This document shows positions 24,120-31,402 of a stretch of 36,151 nucleotides of DNA, in pieces. This DNA comes from Bacteroidales bacterium (lineage in GTDB: Bacteria; Bacteroidota; Bacteroidia; Bacteroidales; Bacteroidaceae), in assembly GCA_004555245.1 (NCBI GenBank), contig SFIS01000036.1:1-36151 (forward strand), read 5' to 3'. The notes under the pieces are model-generated. The model was not told the origin of the DNA. It searched no databases and was given only the letters and a program-made list of their open reading frames with translations. How positions within the stretch are numbered: position 1 is the stretch's first letter; the number at the start of each line of letters is the position of its first letter. A program made the position numbers and the translations under genes.

Positions 24120-25436
24120 TCACAGCAGTTCCGGCAGTAGGAAGAGCTTCTGTGCGTTGGAGCCTTTTATGAGGATGTATTTCCCCCGGATGTCCGTCTT
24201 GGCGATTTCCGCCTTCACTTCCTCGACGTTGTTGAACTGCCTGAACGGGTGTTCCGTCTGCGCGAATCCCTCTCCCACGAGCCACACGTCGTTGATGCCC
24301 GATGCCTTTATGGTGTCCACCACTCGCTGGTGTTCTTCTTTCGAGACGTCTCCGAGTTCTCCCATGCTTCCGAGAATCATCATCTTCGGCTCCGCCTGCA
24401 TGTTTGCGAAGTTGTGCAGCGCCGCCGCCATCGATGTCGGGTTGGCGTTGTATGCGTCAACAATCAGGCGGTTGTGGGCTGTTACAGTCAGTTGCGAGCG
24501 GTTGTTCGACGGTATGTAGCTCTGCAGAGCGTGGCAGATGTCGTTGTCGCATACCCCGAAGTGTGCTCCGACGGTAGCCGCAGCCAGCATGTTGCAGATG
24601 TTGTAGTCTCCTATGAGATGCGTCTCCACGCGGTGTGTGTCCCCTCCCCGGCGTCTCCATTCGAAGGTGAGGAAAGGTTTACACTCTACCACCCTGCCTT
24701 CTACGTCAGCGTCAGGCGCACCCTGTGACGTGTATCTTACGGGCGAGAGGCCTTGCGCGATGCCGTTCAGATGAGCGTTGTCTGCGTCGATGAATACGGT
24801 GGCGTGCGTCTTTCTGAGGAAGTCGTAGAGCTCGCCCTTCGTCTTCACTACGCCCTCGAAGCTGCCGAAGCCTCCGAGATGCGCCCTTCCGACGTTTGTG
24901 ATGATGCCGCAGTCAGGCTCCACAATCTCCACGAGCGTCTTTATCTCGCCCGGATGGTTGGCACCCATCTCTATCACGGCGATGTCGTGCGATGCGTTCA
25001 GGCGCAGCAGTGTCAGCGGCACCCCGATATGGTTGTTGAGGTTGCCTTGTGTGTAGAGCACGTTGTATTTCTCTGACAGGACGGCAGCGATGAGTTCTTT
25101 CGTCGTTGTCTTGCCGTTGGTGCCCGTCACTCCGATGATGCGTGTGCCGAGAGCGCGGCGGTGGTGGCGTGCGAGCTGCTGCAGGGTGTGCAGCACATTC
25201 CCTACGCGTATGATGCGCCTTGCGGTGTCGGCGTTGCCGTCCAGTGTCCATTCAGCCCTTGTCTCGTCCACCACGGCATAGCTGCACCCCTCATGCAGGG
25301 CTTTCAGCGCGAAGTCGTTGCCGTTGAATGATGCGCCTTTCAGCGCGAAGAAGATGCTGTCTTTTACACACTGCCGTGTGTCTGTCGTGACTATGGGGTG
25401 TGTGCGGAAGATGTCGTAGAGTTCGGAAATTTCCAT
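24120..25436 (-). CDS. murF: UDP-MurNAc-tripeptide-D-Ala-D-Ala ligase MurF
   Basis: This 438-residue cytoplasmic Mur ligase adds D-Ala-D-Ala to the peptidoglycan precursor with ATP. It shows the UDP-binding start (ITTDTR-like VTTDTRQCVKDSIFFALKGASFNGNDFA), the ATP loop GVTGTNGKTTTKELIAAVL, the Mur signature IEMGANHPGEI and the C-terminal MMILGSMGELGDVSKEEHQRV. The frame is open further upstream to 25517, but the ATG at 25436 gives the normal N-terminus MEISELYDIF, and the upstream extension would overlap the promoter, so I use 25436. It is divergent from folP. Confidence 0.95.
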   Translation of the reverse strand: MEISELYDIFRTHPIVTTDTRQCVKDSIFFALKGASFNGNDFALKALHEGCSYAVVDETRAEWTLDGNADTARRIIRVGNVLHTLQQLARHHRRALGTRIIGVTGTNGKTTTKELIAAVLSEKYNVLYTQGNLNNHIGVPLTLLRLNASHDIAVIEMGANHPGEIKTLVEIVEPDCGIITNVGRAHLGGFGSFEGVVKTKGELYDFLRKTHATVFIDADNAHLNGIAQGLSPVRYTSQGAPDADVEGRVVECKPFLTFEWRRRGGDTHRVETHLIGDYNICNMLAAATVGAHFGVCDNDICHALQSYIPSNNRSQLTVTAHNRLIVDAYNANPTSMAAALHNFANMQAEPKMMILGSMGELGDVSKEEHQRVVDTIKASGINDVWLVGEGFAQTEHPFRQFNNVEEVKAEIAKTDIRGKYILIKGSNAQKLFLLPELL

Positions 25437-25514
25437 GTTACTGTAGGTTGTGTTCGTTATGTTCACGTATAAGGCGGCGTGTGGCTGTATGTTGTCATAA
25501 TGCCTTATCAAATG

Positions 25515-25522
25515 CAAAATTA
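25515..25522 (-). promoter_or_regulatory. -7 element of murF
   Basis: TAATTTTG on the minus strand matches TAnnTTTG, giving a leader of about 70 nt. The -33 region is not recognisable. Confidence 0.55.
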
Positions 25523-25567
25523 AGCATAATTTTCAATATATTGTAACGTTTTTCAGTAAAAAAATGG

Positions 25568-25575
25568 TAATTTTG
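25568..25575 (+). promoter_or_regulatory. -7 element of the folP-cdaA operon
   Basis: TAATTTTG matches TAnnTTTG 30 bp before the folP start codon; TTG at 25541-25543 is a possible but too distant -33 element. It is divergent from and 46 bp away from the murF element. Confidence 0.6.
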
Positions 25576-25604
25576 CAGAAGCATACGTTTTCAGACATAA
25601 TTTT

Positions 25605-26432
25605 ATGTTATATACCTTGCATACAGCCCGCGGGTCGCATGTCATCGACCATCCCGTGGTTATGGGCATACTGAACTGTACGCCCGATTCTTTCTACGCC
25701 GGTTCCCGCACAGAGGGCGAGGCGGAGATAGCGCGCCGTGCCGACGAAATCATATCCGAAGGCGGCGCCATCATCGATGTCGGCGGCATGTCAACTCGTC
25801 CCGGCGGCGTCGATGTCAGCGAGGCGGAGGAGATGACGCGTCTGCGCCGTGCCCTCGCCATTGTCCGCCGCCGTCATCCGGATGTCCTTCTCTCTGTCGA
25901 TACGTTCCGTCCGGCGGTGGCGCGCATGGCAGTCGAGGAGTTCGGGGCAGACATCATCAACGATGTCAGCGAGGGCGGCGTGACATCGCTCGAAGGCGTC
26001 GAGAGCCTCGAGGGCGCGGGGATGTTCGCCGAGGTGGCGCGTCTCGGCGTGCCGTATGTCCTCATGTCGGTGCAGCCCACGCTTGCCGCCACGCTGTCGG
26101 TGTTCGAGAAGAAAGTCGGACGGCTGCGGGAGCTTGGCGTGCGTGACATCATTCTCGACCCCGGCTACGGCTTCGGGAAGACCGTCGAGGCGAACTATGA
26201 CATCTTGGGAGGGCAGCCGGTCATCCGGTCTCTCTTCCCCGACCTCCCGCTGCTGGCGGGCGTCTCGCGCAAGCGGATGATATGGCAGCTGCTCGGCACG
26301 TCGCCCGACGAGGCGCTGAACGGCACTACGGTCGCCAACACCCTCGCCGTGATGAACGGCGCCGCCATTCTGCGTGTCCACGACGTGCGCGAAGCGGTGG
26401 AAACGGTGAAGATCTGCGGGTATGTCAGATGA
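25605..26432 (+). CDS. folP: dihydropteroate synthase FolP
   Basis: The 275-residue TIM-barrel enzyme condenses p-aminobenzoate with the pterin pyrophosphate in folate synthesis and is the sulfonamide target. Motifs are MGILNCTPDSFY (residues 20-31), IDVGGMSTRPGG (about 58-69), LSVDTFRP, DIINDVSEGG, ILDPGYGFGKT and GVSRKRM. The segment after the central Asn strand reads PYVLMSVQPTLAATL, where many other DHPS proteins have a Met-His-Met-x-Gly-x-Pro motif. The other conserved loops are intact. It is 45 bp upstream of the diadenylate cyclase gene, a neighbour pair often seen in Bacteroidetes. Confidence 0.93.
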   Translation: MLYTLHTARGSHVIDHPVVMGILNCTPDSFYAGSRTEGEAEIARRADEIISEGGAIIDVGGMSTRPGGVDVSEAEEMTRLRRALAIVRRRHPDVLLSVDTFRPAVARMAVEEFGADIINDVSEGGVTSLEGVESLEGAGMFAEVARLGVPYVLMSVQPTLAATLSVFEKKVGRLRELGVRDIILDPGYGFGKTVEANYDILGGQPVIRSLFPDLPLLAGVSRKRMIWQLLGTSPDEALNGTTVANTLAVMNGAAILRVHDVREAVETVKICGYVR

Positions 26433-26477
26433 CGTCTCCACACCCGTTATTATTAATATAGAACCCAATAACAGCCC

Positions 26478-27263
26478 ATGTTTATAGAAATCTCGCCCAA
26501 GGACATCGTAGATATAATCCTTGTCGCACTTCTCCTCTACTATATCTTCTGCCTGATGCGCGAATCGCGCTCGCTGAATGTCTTCATCGGCATCATGGTG
26601 TTTGTGGTGATATGGCTCTTCGTCAGTCAGGTGCTGGAGATGCGCCTGCTTGGCAGCATCCTCGACAAACTCGTCTCCGTGGGTGTGCTGGCACTGATTG
26701 TCCTGTTCCAGGAAGAGATACGCAAGTTCCTGTATTCGCTCGGCGCCCACCAGAGGGTGGAGGCTGTGATGCGCATCTTCGGCTCGCGGCATTCCGCCGA
26801 CCTCGCCGACAAGAACAGCATCATGCCTGTCGTGATGGCGTGCATGAACATGGCGCGGCAGAAAGTGGGCGCACTGATTGTCATCGAACGCTCCGCACCG
26901 CTCGAAGACATCGTGGCGACGGGCGACAGGATTGACGCCAACATCACGCAGCGTCTGATAGAGAACATCTTCTTCAAGAACTCGCCGCTGCACGACGGAG
27001 CCATGGTGATACGCAAGAAACGCATCTGCGCCGCCGGCTGCATCCTGCCTGTAGCCCACGACCTGAACATCCCGAAAGAACTGGGACTGAGACACCGCGC
27101 CGCACTCGGCATCTCGCAAGAGTCCGATGCCATTGCCATCATCTGCTCAGAAGAATCGGGACGCATCTCCGTGGCTATGAAAGGCGAGTTCCAGCTGCGC
27201 CTCTCGGCTGAGAAACTCGAATCCATACTGACAGAACAACTCCTGCCGAAAGAGCCGCAATGA
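26478..27263 (+). CDS. cdaA: membrane diadenylate cyclase, CdaA type
   Basis: The 261-residue protein makes the second messenger c-di-AMP from two ATP. Three N-terminal membrane helices (about 11-27, 33-53 and 58-78) are followed by the DisA_N catalytic domain with the DGA motif (173-175, in SPLHDGAMVI) and the RHR motif (205-207, in LGLRHRAALGI). c-di-AMP controls potassium and osmolyte uptake and cell-wall strength. The Firmicutes partners cdaR and glmM are not adjacent; instead folP lies before it and a wall-cleaving carboxypeptidase gene after it. Confidence 0.95.
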   Translation: MFIEISPKDIVDIILVALLLYYIFCLMRESRSLNVFIGIMVFVVIWLFVSQVLEMRLLGSILDKLVSVGVLALIVLFQEEIRKFLYSLGAHQRVEAVMRIFGSRHSADLADKNSIMPVVMACMNMARQKVGALIVIERSAPLEDIVATGDRIDANITQRLIENIFFKNSPLHDGAMVIRKKRICAAGCILPVAHDLNIPKELGLRHRAALGISQESDAIAIICSEESGRISVAMKGEFQLRLSAEKLESILTEQLLPKEPQ

Positions 27264-27337
27264 CGCGCTCTGCGTGACGTATCAGGATATCACTACCGCC
27301 GCCGGCATCACCTGCGGGCGGCGTGTCGTGGCAAACA

Positions 27338-28678
27338 ATGAGAATCCGAATGAAGAAATACCGTGTAAGATGGGGCCGTGTCGCCTTGCTGCTGATAGGC
27401 ATAGCCCTCTCCATAGTTATTATATATTATATTGTTGCCGGAATAATCGCTGCCGCGAAATGGTGTGTCGGACTGTTCGACACACCGGACGACGCCGTCG
27501 CTGACAAGGTAGAGGTGTTGAAGGTGAGCGGCACACAGCTGCTCGAATCGCAGCGCATGACGCTCCGCCTCGACAGTCTGATGGCTGTCCCCATGCGTCT
27601 CGACACGTCCAGGATAGCCGTCTCGGTCTATGACCTCACCACCCGGCAGCCCGTCTATGCCTTCCACGAGAAGCGCCTCCTGCCTCCCGCCTCGTGCATG
27701 AAGATAGCCACGGCGGTGGCGGCGCTCAGACGCCTCGGCTTCGCACATACATACAAGGTCTCGCTGCTGACGCGCGGCGTGATGAAGGCTGACACGCTTG
27801 TCGGCTCGCTGATGCTGCTCGCCGACGACGACCCGCTCTTCGAAGACTTCTCCGTACTTACCGGCAGGCTGAAACAGCGTGGCATAAACTGTGTGAAGGG
27901 AAACATCTACCTCAACCTCGCACGCCGCGACACGCTCCGCGCACATCCCACGGCGAAGGTGTGGGACATACCCTTCAACCGCACCCCCGTCTTGCTGAAA
28001 GGCGAGCGGCATATCGAACGCAACCTGAAACACGCCCTTGCCGCAGCCGGTGTGAGATATATTAAGGACAGCTCTGTCAGACCCGCGGGGAAATACAGCT
28101 ACGTGGCAACCGTCAGCCACCGGCTGACAGACGTCATCACACCGATGATGATACACAGCTCGAATATCAAGGCCGATGCACTGATGTATCACCTCGACTA
28201 CAAGAGGGGGCTGCAGAGAGACCGGATGGACTGGGACGTGCGCCACGACATCGAACTCTTCTGGCAGGAGACATTCGCCGCCGATGACCCCGGTACGATG
28301 CGCGGCTTCGTCTTCAACGACGGCAGCGGCCTCTCGCCCGACAACCGCCTCACCGCCGCTTTCCTCGTAGAGATGCTGAAATACGCCTATGCCGACACCG
28401 CCATACGCCGCTACTTCATCGACGAGGCGCTCGCAACGCCCGACAGCGGCTTGCGGCGCGGATCGCTGCTCTCAAGGATGAGCCGGCCCGAATACCGGGG
28501 AAAGATTTTCTGCAAGACGGGCACGATGACGACAAAGGGCGGCTCGTCGCTCGCAGGATATATACACAGCGACGACGGACACTGGTATGCCTTCGCCATC
28601 ATCAATGTCGATTCGCCTGTCGCCGAGGCAAGAATCTTCCAGGACAAACTGTGCAAGATGATGATAAAGGCGAAATGA
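27338..28678 (+). CDS. dacB: PBP4-type D-alanyl-D-alanine carboxypeptidase/endopeptidase
   Basis: This protein of about 446 residues trims or opens peptidoglycan crosslinks in the periplasm. It has an uncleaved or signal-like N-terminal membrane segment (about 14-41) and the three penicillin-binding active-site motifs: SCMK (Ser119 and Lys122), SSN in MIHSSNIKADALM and KTG in IFCKTGTM. The spacing and the HSSNIKADAL signature place it in peptidase family S13. The start is uncertain: ATG codons at 27338 and 27350 are both plausible, and an upstream GTG at 27323 is less so. It starts 74 bp after cdaA and ends before a strong shared terminator. Confidence 0.9.
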   Translation: MRIRMKKYRVRWGRVALLLIGIALSIVIIYYIVAGIIAAAKWCVGLFDTPDDAVADKVEVLKVSGTQLLESQRMTLRLDSLMAVPMRLDTSRIAVSVYDLTTRQPVYAFHEKRLLPPASCMKIATAVAALRRLGFAHTYKVSLLTRGVMKADTLVGSLMLLADDDPLFEDFSVLTGRLKQRGINCVKGNIYLNLARRDTLRAHPTAKVWDIPFNRTPVLLKGERHIERNLKHALAAAGVRYIKDSSVRPAGKYSYVATVSHRLTDVITPMMIHSSNIKADALMYHLDYKRGLQRDRMDWDVRHDIELFWQETFAADDPGTMRGFVFNDGSGLSPDNRLTAAFLVEMLKYAYADTAIRRYFIDEALATPDSGLRRGSLLSRMSRPEYRGKIFCKTGTMTTKGGSSLAGYIHSDDGHWYAFAIINVDSPVAEARIFQDKLCKMMIKAK

Positions 28679-28712
28679 AAGCCTTGTTTTTTTTCTAAAG
28701 AAGTACAGACGT

Positions 28713-28757
28713 AAACGCCCGGGGGCGCAGGAAACAAGCCTGCGCCCCCGGGCGTTT
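28713..28757. terminator. bidirectional terminator
   Basis: A 19-bp GC-rich stem (28713-28731 with 28739-28757, loop AAACAAG) with A/T-rich ends lies between the convergent dacB and trpS genes. Confidence 0.92.
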
Positions 28758-28781
28758 TATGTTTTGCAGTCACTGTCGGGC

Positions 28782-29915
28782 TTATCGTGCCAGATCGTCG
28801 AAGCGTTTCTGCTGCTCCGCAATCAGCTCGTTGTCGTCGAAATAGTCGATGCGCATGGCATGGCGCACCTCGGCAAGGGTCTTCGCGCCTACCTCGCGGG
28901 CAGCAGCCGTGCCGCGACGCAGTATGTCATACACACCCGCGATGTCTTTCTCATACTCCCTGCGGCGCTGGCGCATAGGCTCAAGACGGTCGTTCAGGAC
29001 ATTGAGCAGGAATTTCTTGCATGTGCCGTCGCCCAGACCGCCGCGCATGTAGTGCGCCTTCATCTCGTCGAGGTTGGCATATTCCGGCAGGAACGTCCGG
29101 AAATCATCGTCCGTGCAGAACGCGTCGAGATAGACGAACACCGTGTTCTGATATTCATGCTCCACACCCGCCTCGTCGGTGTATGTGCCGCGGAGATGTC
29201 CGGGGTCGGAGATGTTCAGATGGAGAGGGTCGGTGAACATGCTGTTCACCTTCTTCTTCAGCTCCTTCGGCGTGTCGGAGAGATAGATGCAGTTGCCGAG
29301 CGACTTCGACATCTTCGCCTTGCCGTCAGTGCCGGGGAGACGGAGACACGCCGCATTCTCCGGCAGCAGAATCTTGGGCTCTACCAGCGTGCCGCCGTAG
29401 ATGTGGTTGAAACGCCGCACTATCTCGTTCGTCTGCTCGAGCATCGGCTTCTGGTCTTCGCCGACAGGCACCGTCGTGGCCTTGAACAGCGTGATGTCGG
29501 CAGCCTGAGAGATGGGGTAGGTGAAGAAGCCGACCGGCGTGCCGCCCTCAAACTTGCGCATCTCAAGCTCGGTCTTCACAGTAGGGTTGCGCTGAAGACG
29601 CTGAACGCTGACGAGGTTCATATAGTAGAACGACAGCTCTGTAAGCTCCGGAACGGCAGACTGCACGAAGATGTTGCACTTCTCCGGGTCAAGACCTGCA
29701 GAGAGATAGTCGAGAGCCACCTCAATGACATTCTGGCGAATCTTCTCCGGATTGTCGGCATTGTCAGTCAATGCCTGCGCATCGGCTATCATGATGAATA
29801 TCTTGTCGTATTCGCCCGAGTTCTGAAGCTCTACACGGCGGCGCAGCGACCCGACATAATGGCCTATATGCAGCCTGCCTGTCGGACGGTCGCCCGTAAG
29901 TATGATTTTTTCCAT
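28782..29915 (-). CDS. trpS: tryptophanyl-tRNA synthetase TrpS
   Basis: This class-I aminoacyl-tRNA synthetase of 377 residues charges tRNA-Trp. The ATP-binding HIGH motif is in TGRLHIGHYVGSL (about residues 12-24) and the KMSKS loop in GKAKMSKSLGNCIYL. I set the start at the ATG at 29915, giving the typical MEKIILTGDRPTG; the frame is open to an ATG at 29957, but those 14 codons abut the terminator of the upstream tRNA gene and look unrelated. It is transcribed alone on the minus strand, convergent with dacB. Confidence 0.95.
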   Translation of the reverse strand: MEKIILTGDRPTGRLHIGHYVGSLRRRVELQNSGEYDKIFIMIADAQALTDNADNPEKIRQNVIEVALDYLSAGLDPEKCNIFVQSAVPELTELSFYYMNLVSVQRLQRNPTVKTELEMRKFEGGTPVGFFTYPISQAADITLFKATTVPVGEDQKPMLEQTNEIVRRFNHIYGGTLVEPKILLPENAACLRLPGTDGKAKMSKSLGNCIYLSDTPKELKKKVNSMFTDPLHLNISDPGHLRGTYTDEAGVEHEYQNTVFVYLDAFCTDDDFRTFLPEYANLDEMKAHYMRGGLGDGTCKKFLLNVLNDRLEPMRQRRREYEKDIAGVYDILRRGTAAAREVGAKTLAEVRHAMRIDYFDDNELIAEQQKRFDDLAR

Positions 29916-29958
29916 TGTATGATGATATGTATTGTTGTTCTCAAACAGGTGTATCAAT

Positions 29959-29990
29959 AAAAAAGCCTGACAGGGTGTCCTGTCAAGCTT
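29959..29990 (-). terminator. rho-independent terminator of tRNA-Pro(CGG)
   Basis: On the minus strand a stem TTGACAGG/CCTGTCAGG with loop ACAC is followed by CTTTTTT, starting four nt after the tRNA. It ends just before trpS. Confidence 0.85.
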
Positions 29991-29993
29991 CTG

Positions 29994-30066
29994 TCGGGGT
30001 GAGGCGACTCGAACGCCCGACCCCTACGTCCCGAACGTAGTGCGCTACCAACTGCGCTACACCCCG
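29994..30066 (-). tRNA. tRNA-Pro (anticodon CGG)
   Basis: The 73-nt cloverleaf has acceptor stem CGGGGTG/CACCCCG, anticodon stem CTACG/CGTAG with loop TTCGGGA (anticodon CGG, reading CCG) and a T loop TTCGAGT. The discriminator is A, with no encoded CCA. The acceptor stem is identical to that of the two GGG tRNAs in the arginine cluster. Confidence 0.95.
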
Positions 30067-30143
30067 ATATGTCGTGAGTTGACAAACTCTCGTGATTGAT
30101 GTGACGACGCCCGTCATTACTCACTCTGCTTTGTTTGCGGCTG

Positions 30144-30175
30144 CAAAATTACTCTTTTTTTTTCAATTATACAAT
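30144..30175 (-). promoter_or_regulatory. promoter of tRNA-Pro(CGG)
   Basis: On the minus strand ATTG (30172-30175) and TAATTTTG (30144-30151) are 20 bp apart, predicting a start near 30137 and a 5' leader of about 70 nt before the mature tRNA. Confidence 0.7.
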
Positions 30176-30896
30176 TATTCATACCTTTTCCTGCTCTTTT
30201 TCCCGTTTCTTTAACATTTCTTTACGACTTGCACCCCTCACACACCTGCCAAAAGGGAGAAAAACGCGAAAACTGCTACCCGACGATACCAACCCGCTAT
30301 GCCTCGCCCGACATGTCCCCGTATATGCTAAAAAAGTATCACCCGATGCCAAAAAACAGCCTTGCATGATACTATCTTGATGCAGAAATACTGCTGCAAA
30401 ATTCGTCATGCCTTCCCGCTCGCGATTTTAAGCCGGTTTTCCGATAATTCTTCGTCTTTCTTGTATAATCTTGATTTTCAGCAGATTATGCGAAATTCAA
30501 ATTTTCCGTACTGTCTTCCGGTCGTCAAAACCCGTGCAAAACGCCTCCAAGATAGTCAATCTTGGCTCGTCAACAAGTCAATCTTGCAGTCCCAAATAGT
30601 CTATTTTGCAGCGCTACATTGACTATTTTGCACCTCTAAACGCTCAAAACGATACCCCGAAAGGCTCAAATCGCCACCTCAAACCACCTTTTCTGACCCG
30701 AAAAACATGATTTCCTTGTCGCAGAGAACGCGCAGGAAAGTGTCAGCCGTCATATCCTGGTGATATTTTTATGCCGCTTGCTAAAGGGCAGGGGAGAGGG
30801 GCGGCACAAGTCCCTATCCCGCTTCCGGATGATGAAAAAATATCAGTAATTTGAAAATTTCATGCAATGACCTTAACATATCTCAAATTATTTGTG
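30176..30896. other. non-coding region between tRNA-Pro and the RM operon
   Basis: I find no convincing gene in this stretch; open frames are short, lack promoters and encode low-quality peptides. It holds the four-copy 22-bp array (30554-30641), a degenerate relative of its core at about 30371 (CTATCTTGATGCA), and a GC-rich imperfect hairpin between about 30770 and 30808 (ATGCCGC with GCGGCA). The composition shifts repeatedly, as in decayed or recombined DNA at the edge of an accessory module. Confidence 0.55.
30554..30641. repeat. 22-bp phased repeat array, four copies
   Basis: Cores AGTCAATCTTGGC, AGTCAATCTTGCA, AGTCTATTTTGCA and TGACTATTTTGCA begin at 30554, 30576, 30598 and 30620, exactly 22 bp apart, with unrelated 9-bp spacers. 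The first copy also lies in a 19-bp inverted repeat (CCAAGAT, 5-nt centre, ATCTTGG; 30547-30565). Two-turn phasing suggests an iteron-like protein-binding array. Confidence 0.7.
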
Positions 30897-30904
30897 TATA
30901 TTTG
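30897..30904 (+). promoter_or_regulatory. candidate -7 element of the RM operon
   Basis: TATATTTG matches TAnnTTTG and lies about 150 bp before the first open frame of the operon. No clear -33 element is seen. Confidence 0.45.
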
Positions 30905-31053
30905 CTGAAAATTTCGGATGGCATGAAGTGACACATGATACAGCCGAGATGAAGAATATGAAAGGCATAGTCAATTACGCTTATTATCTGATATGAAGCA
31001 TACGACTCGACATATAAAGAAAGGTGACACTTTTGTAGCGTCCCATCACATTT

Positions 31054-31371
31054 ATGGTGATAAACGAGGTTGAGGAGAGCAACGAGCACATGGACGTTTG
31101 CAAAGTCAGCTGGTATAGCTGGCATTCCTATGGTATAAATCTCCAGCGTCGTTTCCCTATGGCGGCCCGCGAAGGAATGTTCTTTGATTTCGCTCCAATT
31201 CCCCGAAAACTATTCAGAGAGGCTGTAAACCTGATGCGATATAGCGATGCCGAAATGAAAGCTATGGATGAAAGCGAGAAGGAAGCGAAAAAGGCTAAGT
31301 ACACGTCATGCAGAAGGTGGCTTGGCAGGATGATTAAGGGGTGTATGATACTTAACGATACAATATCATAA
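31054..31371 (+). CDS. hypothetical small protein leading the RM operon
   Basis: This 105-residue frame encodes a charged, mostly helical protein with a Lys/Glu-rich centre (DAEMKAMDESEKEAKKAKY) and a basic Trp/Cys-containing C-terminus (CRRWLGRMIKGC). I do not recognise a family, and there is no signal peptide, membrane segment or clear helix-turn-helix. It ends 31 bp before res on the same strand behind a shared promoter, so it could be a regulator or accessory factor of the restriction-modification system. Codon use is similar to that of res, which favours it being real. A short frame of 26 codons (30993-31073) overlaps its start and might be a leader peptide or the N-terminus of a frameshifted longer form. 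Confidence 0.5.
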   Translation: MVINEVEESNEHMDVCKVSWYSWHSYGINLQRRFPMAAREGMFFDFAPIPRKLFREAVNLMRYSDAEMKAMDESEKEAKKAKYTSCRRWLGRMIKGCMILNDTIS

Positions 31372-31402
31372 GAAATAAAACGATTTCTCAAACAACAATT
31401 CA

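Noticed and set aside
25791..27119. 442-codon open frame antisense to folP and cdaA
   Set aside because: Both plus-strand genes have full family motifs; this frame spans their boundary and has no recognisable domain.
30362..30622. 86-codon open frame in the non-coding stretch
   Set aside because: No start signals, no recognisable product, and its 3' part is the 22-bp array.
30554..30641. CRISPR array
   Set aside because: 13-bp cores with 9-bp spacers are far too short, and no cas genes are nearby.
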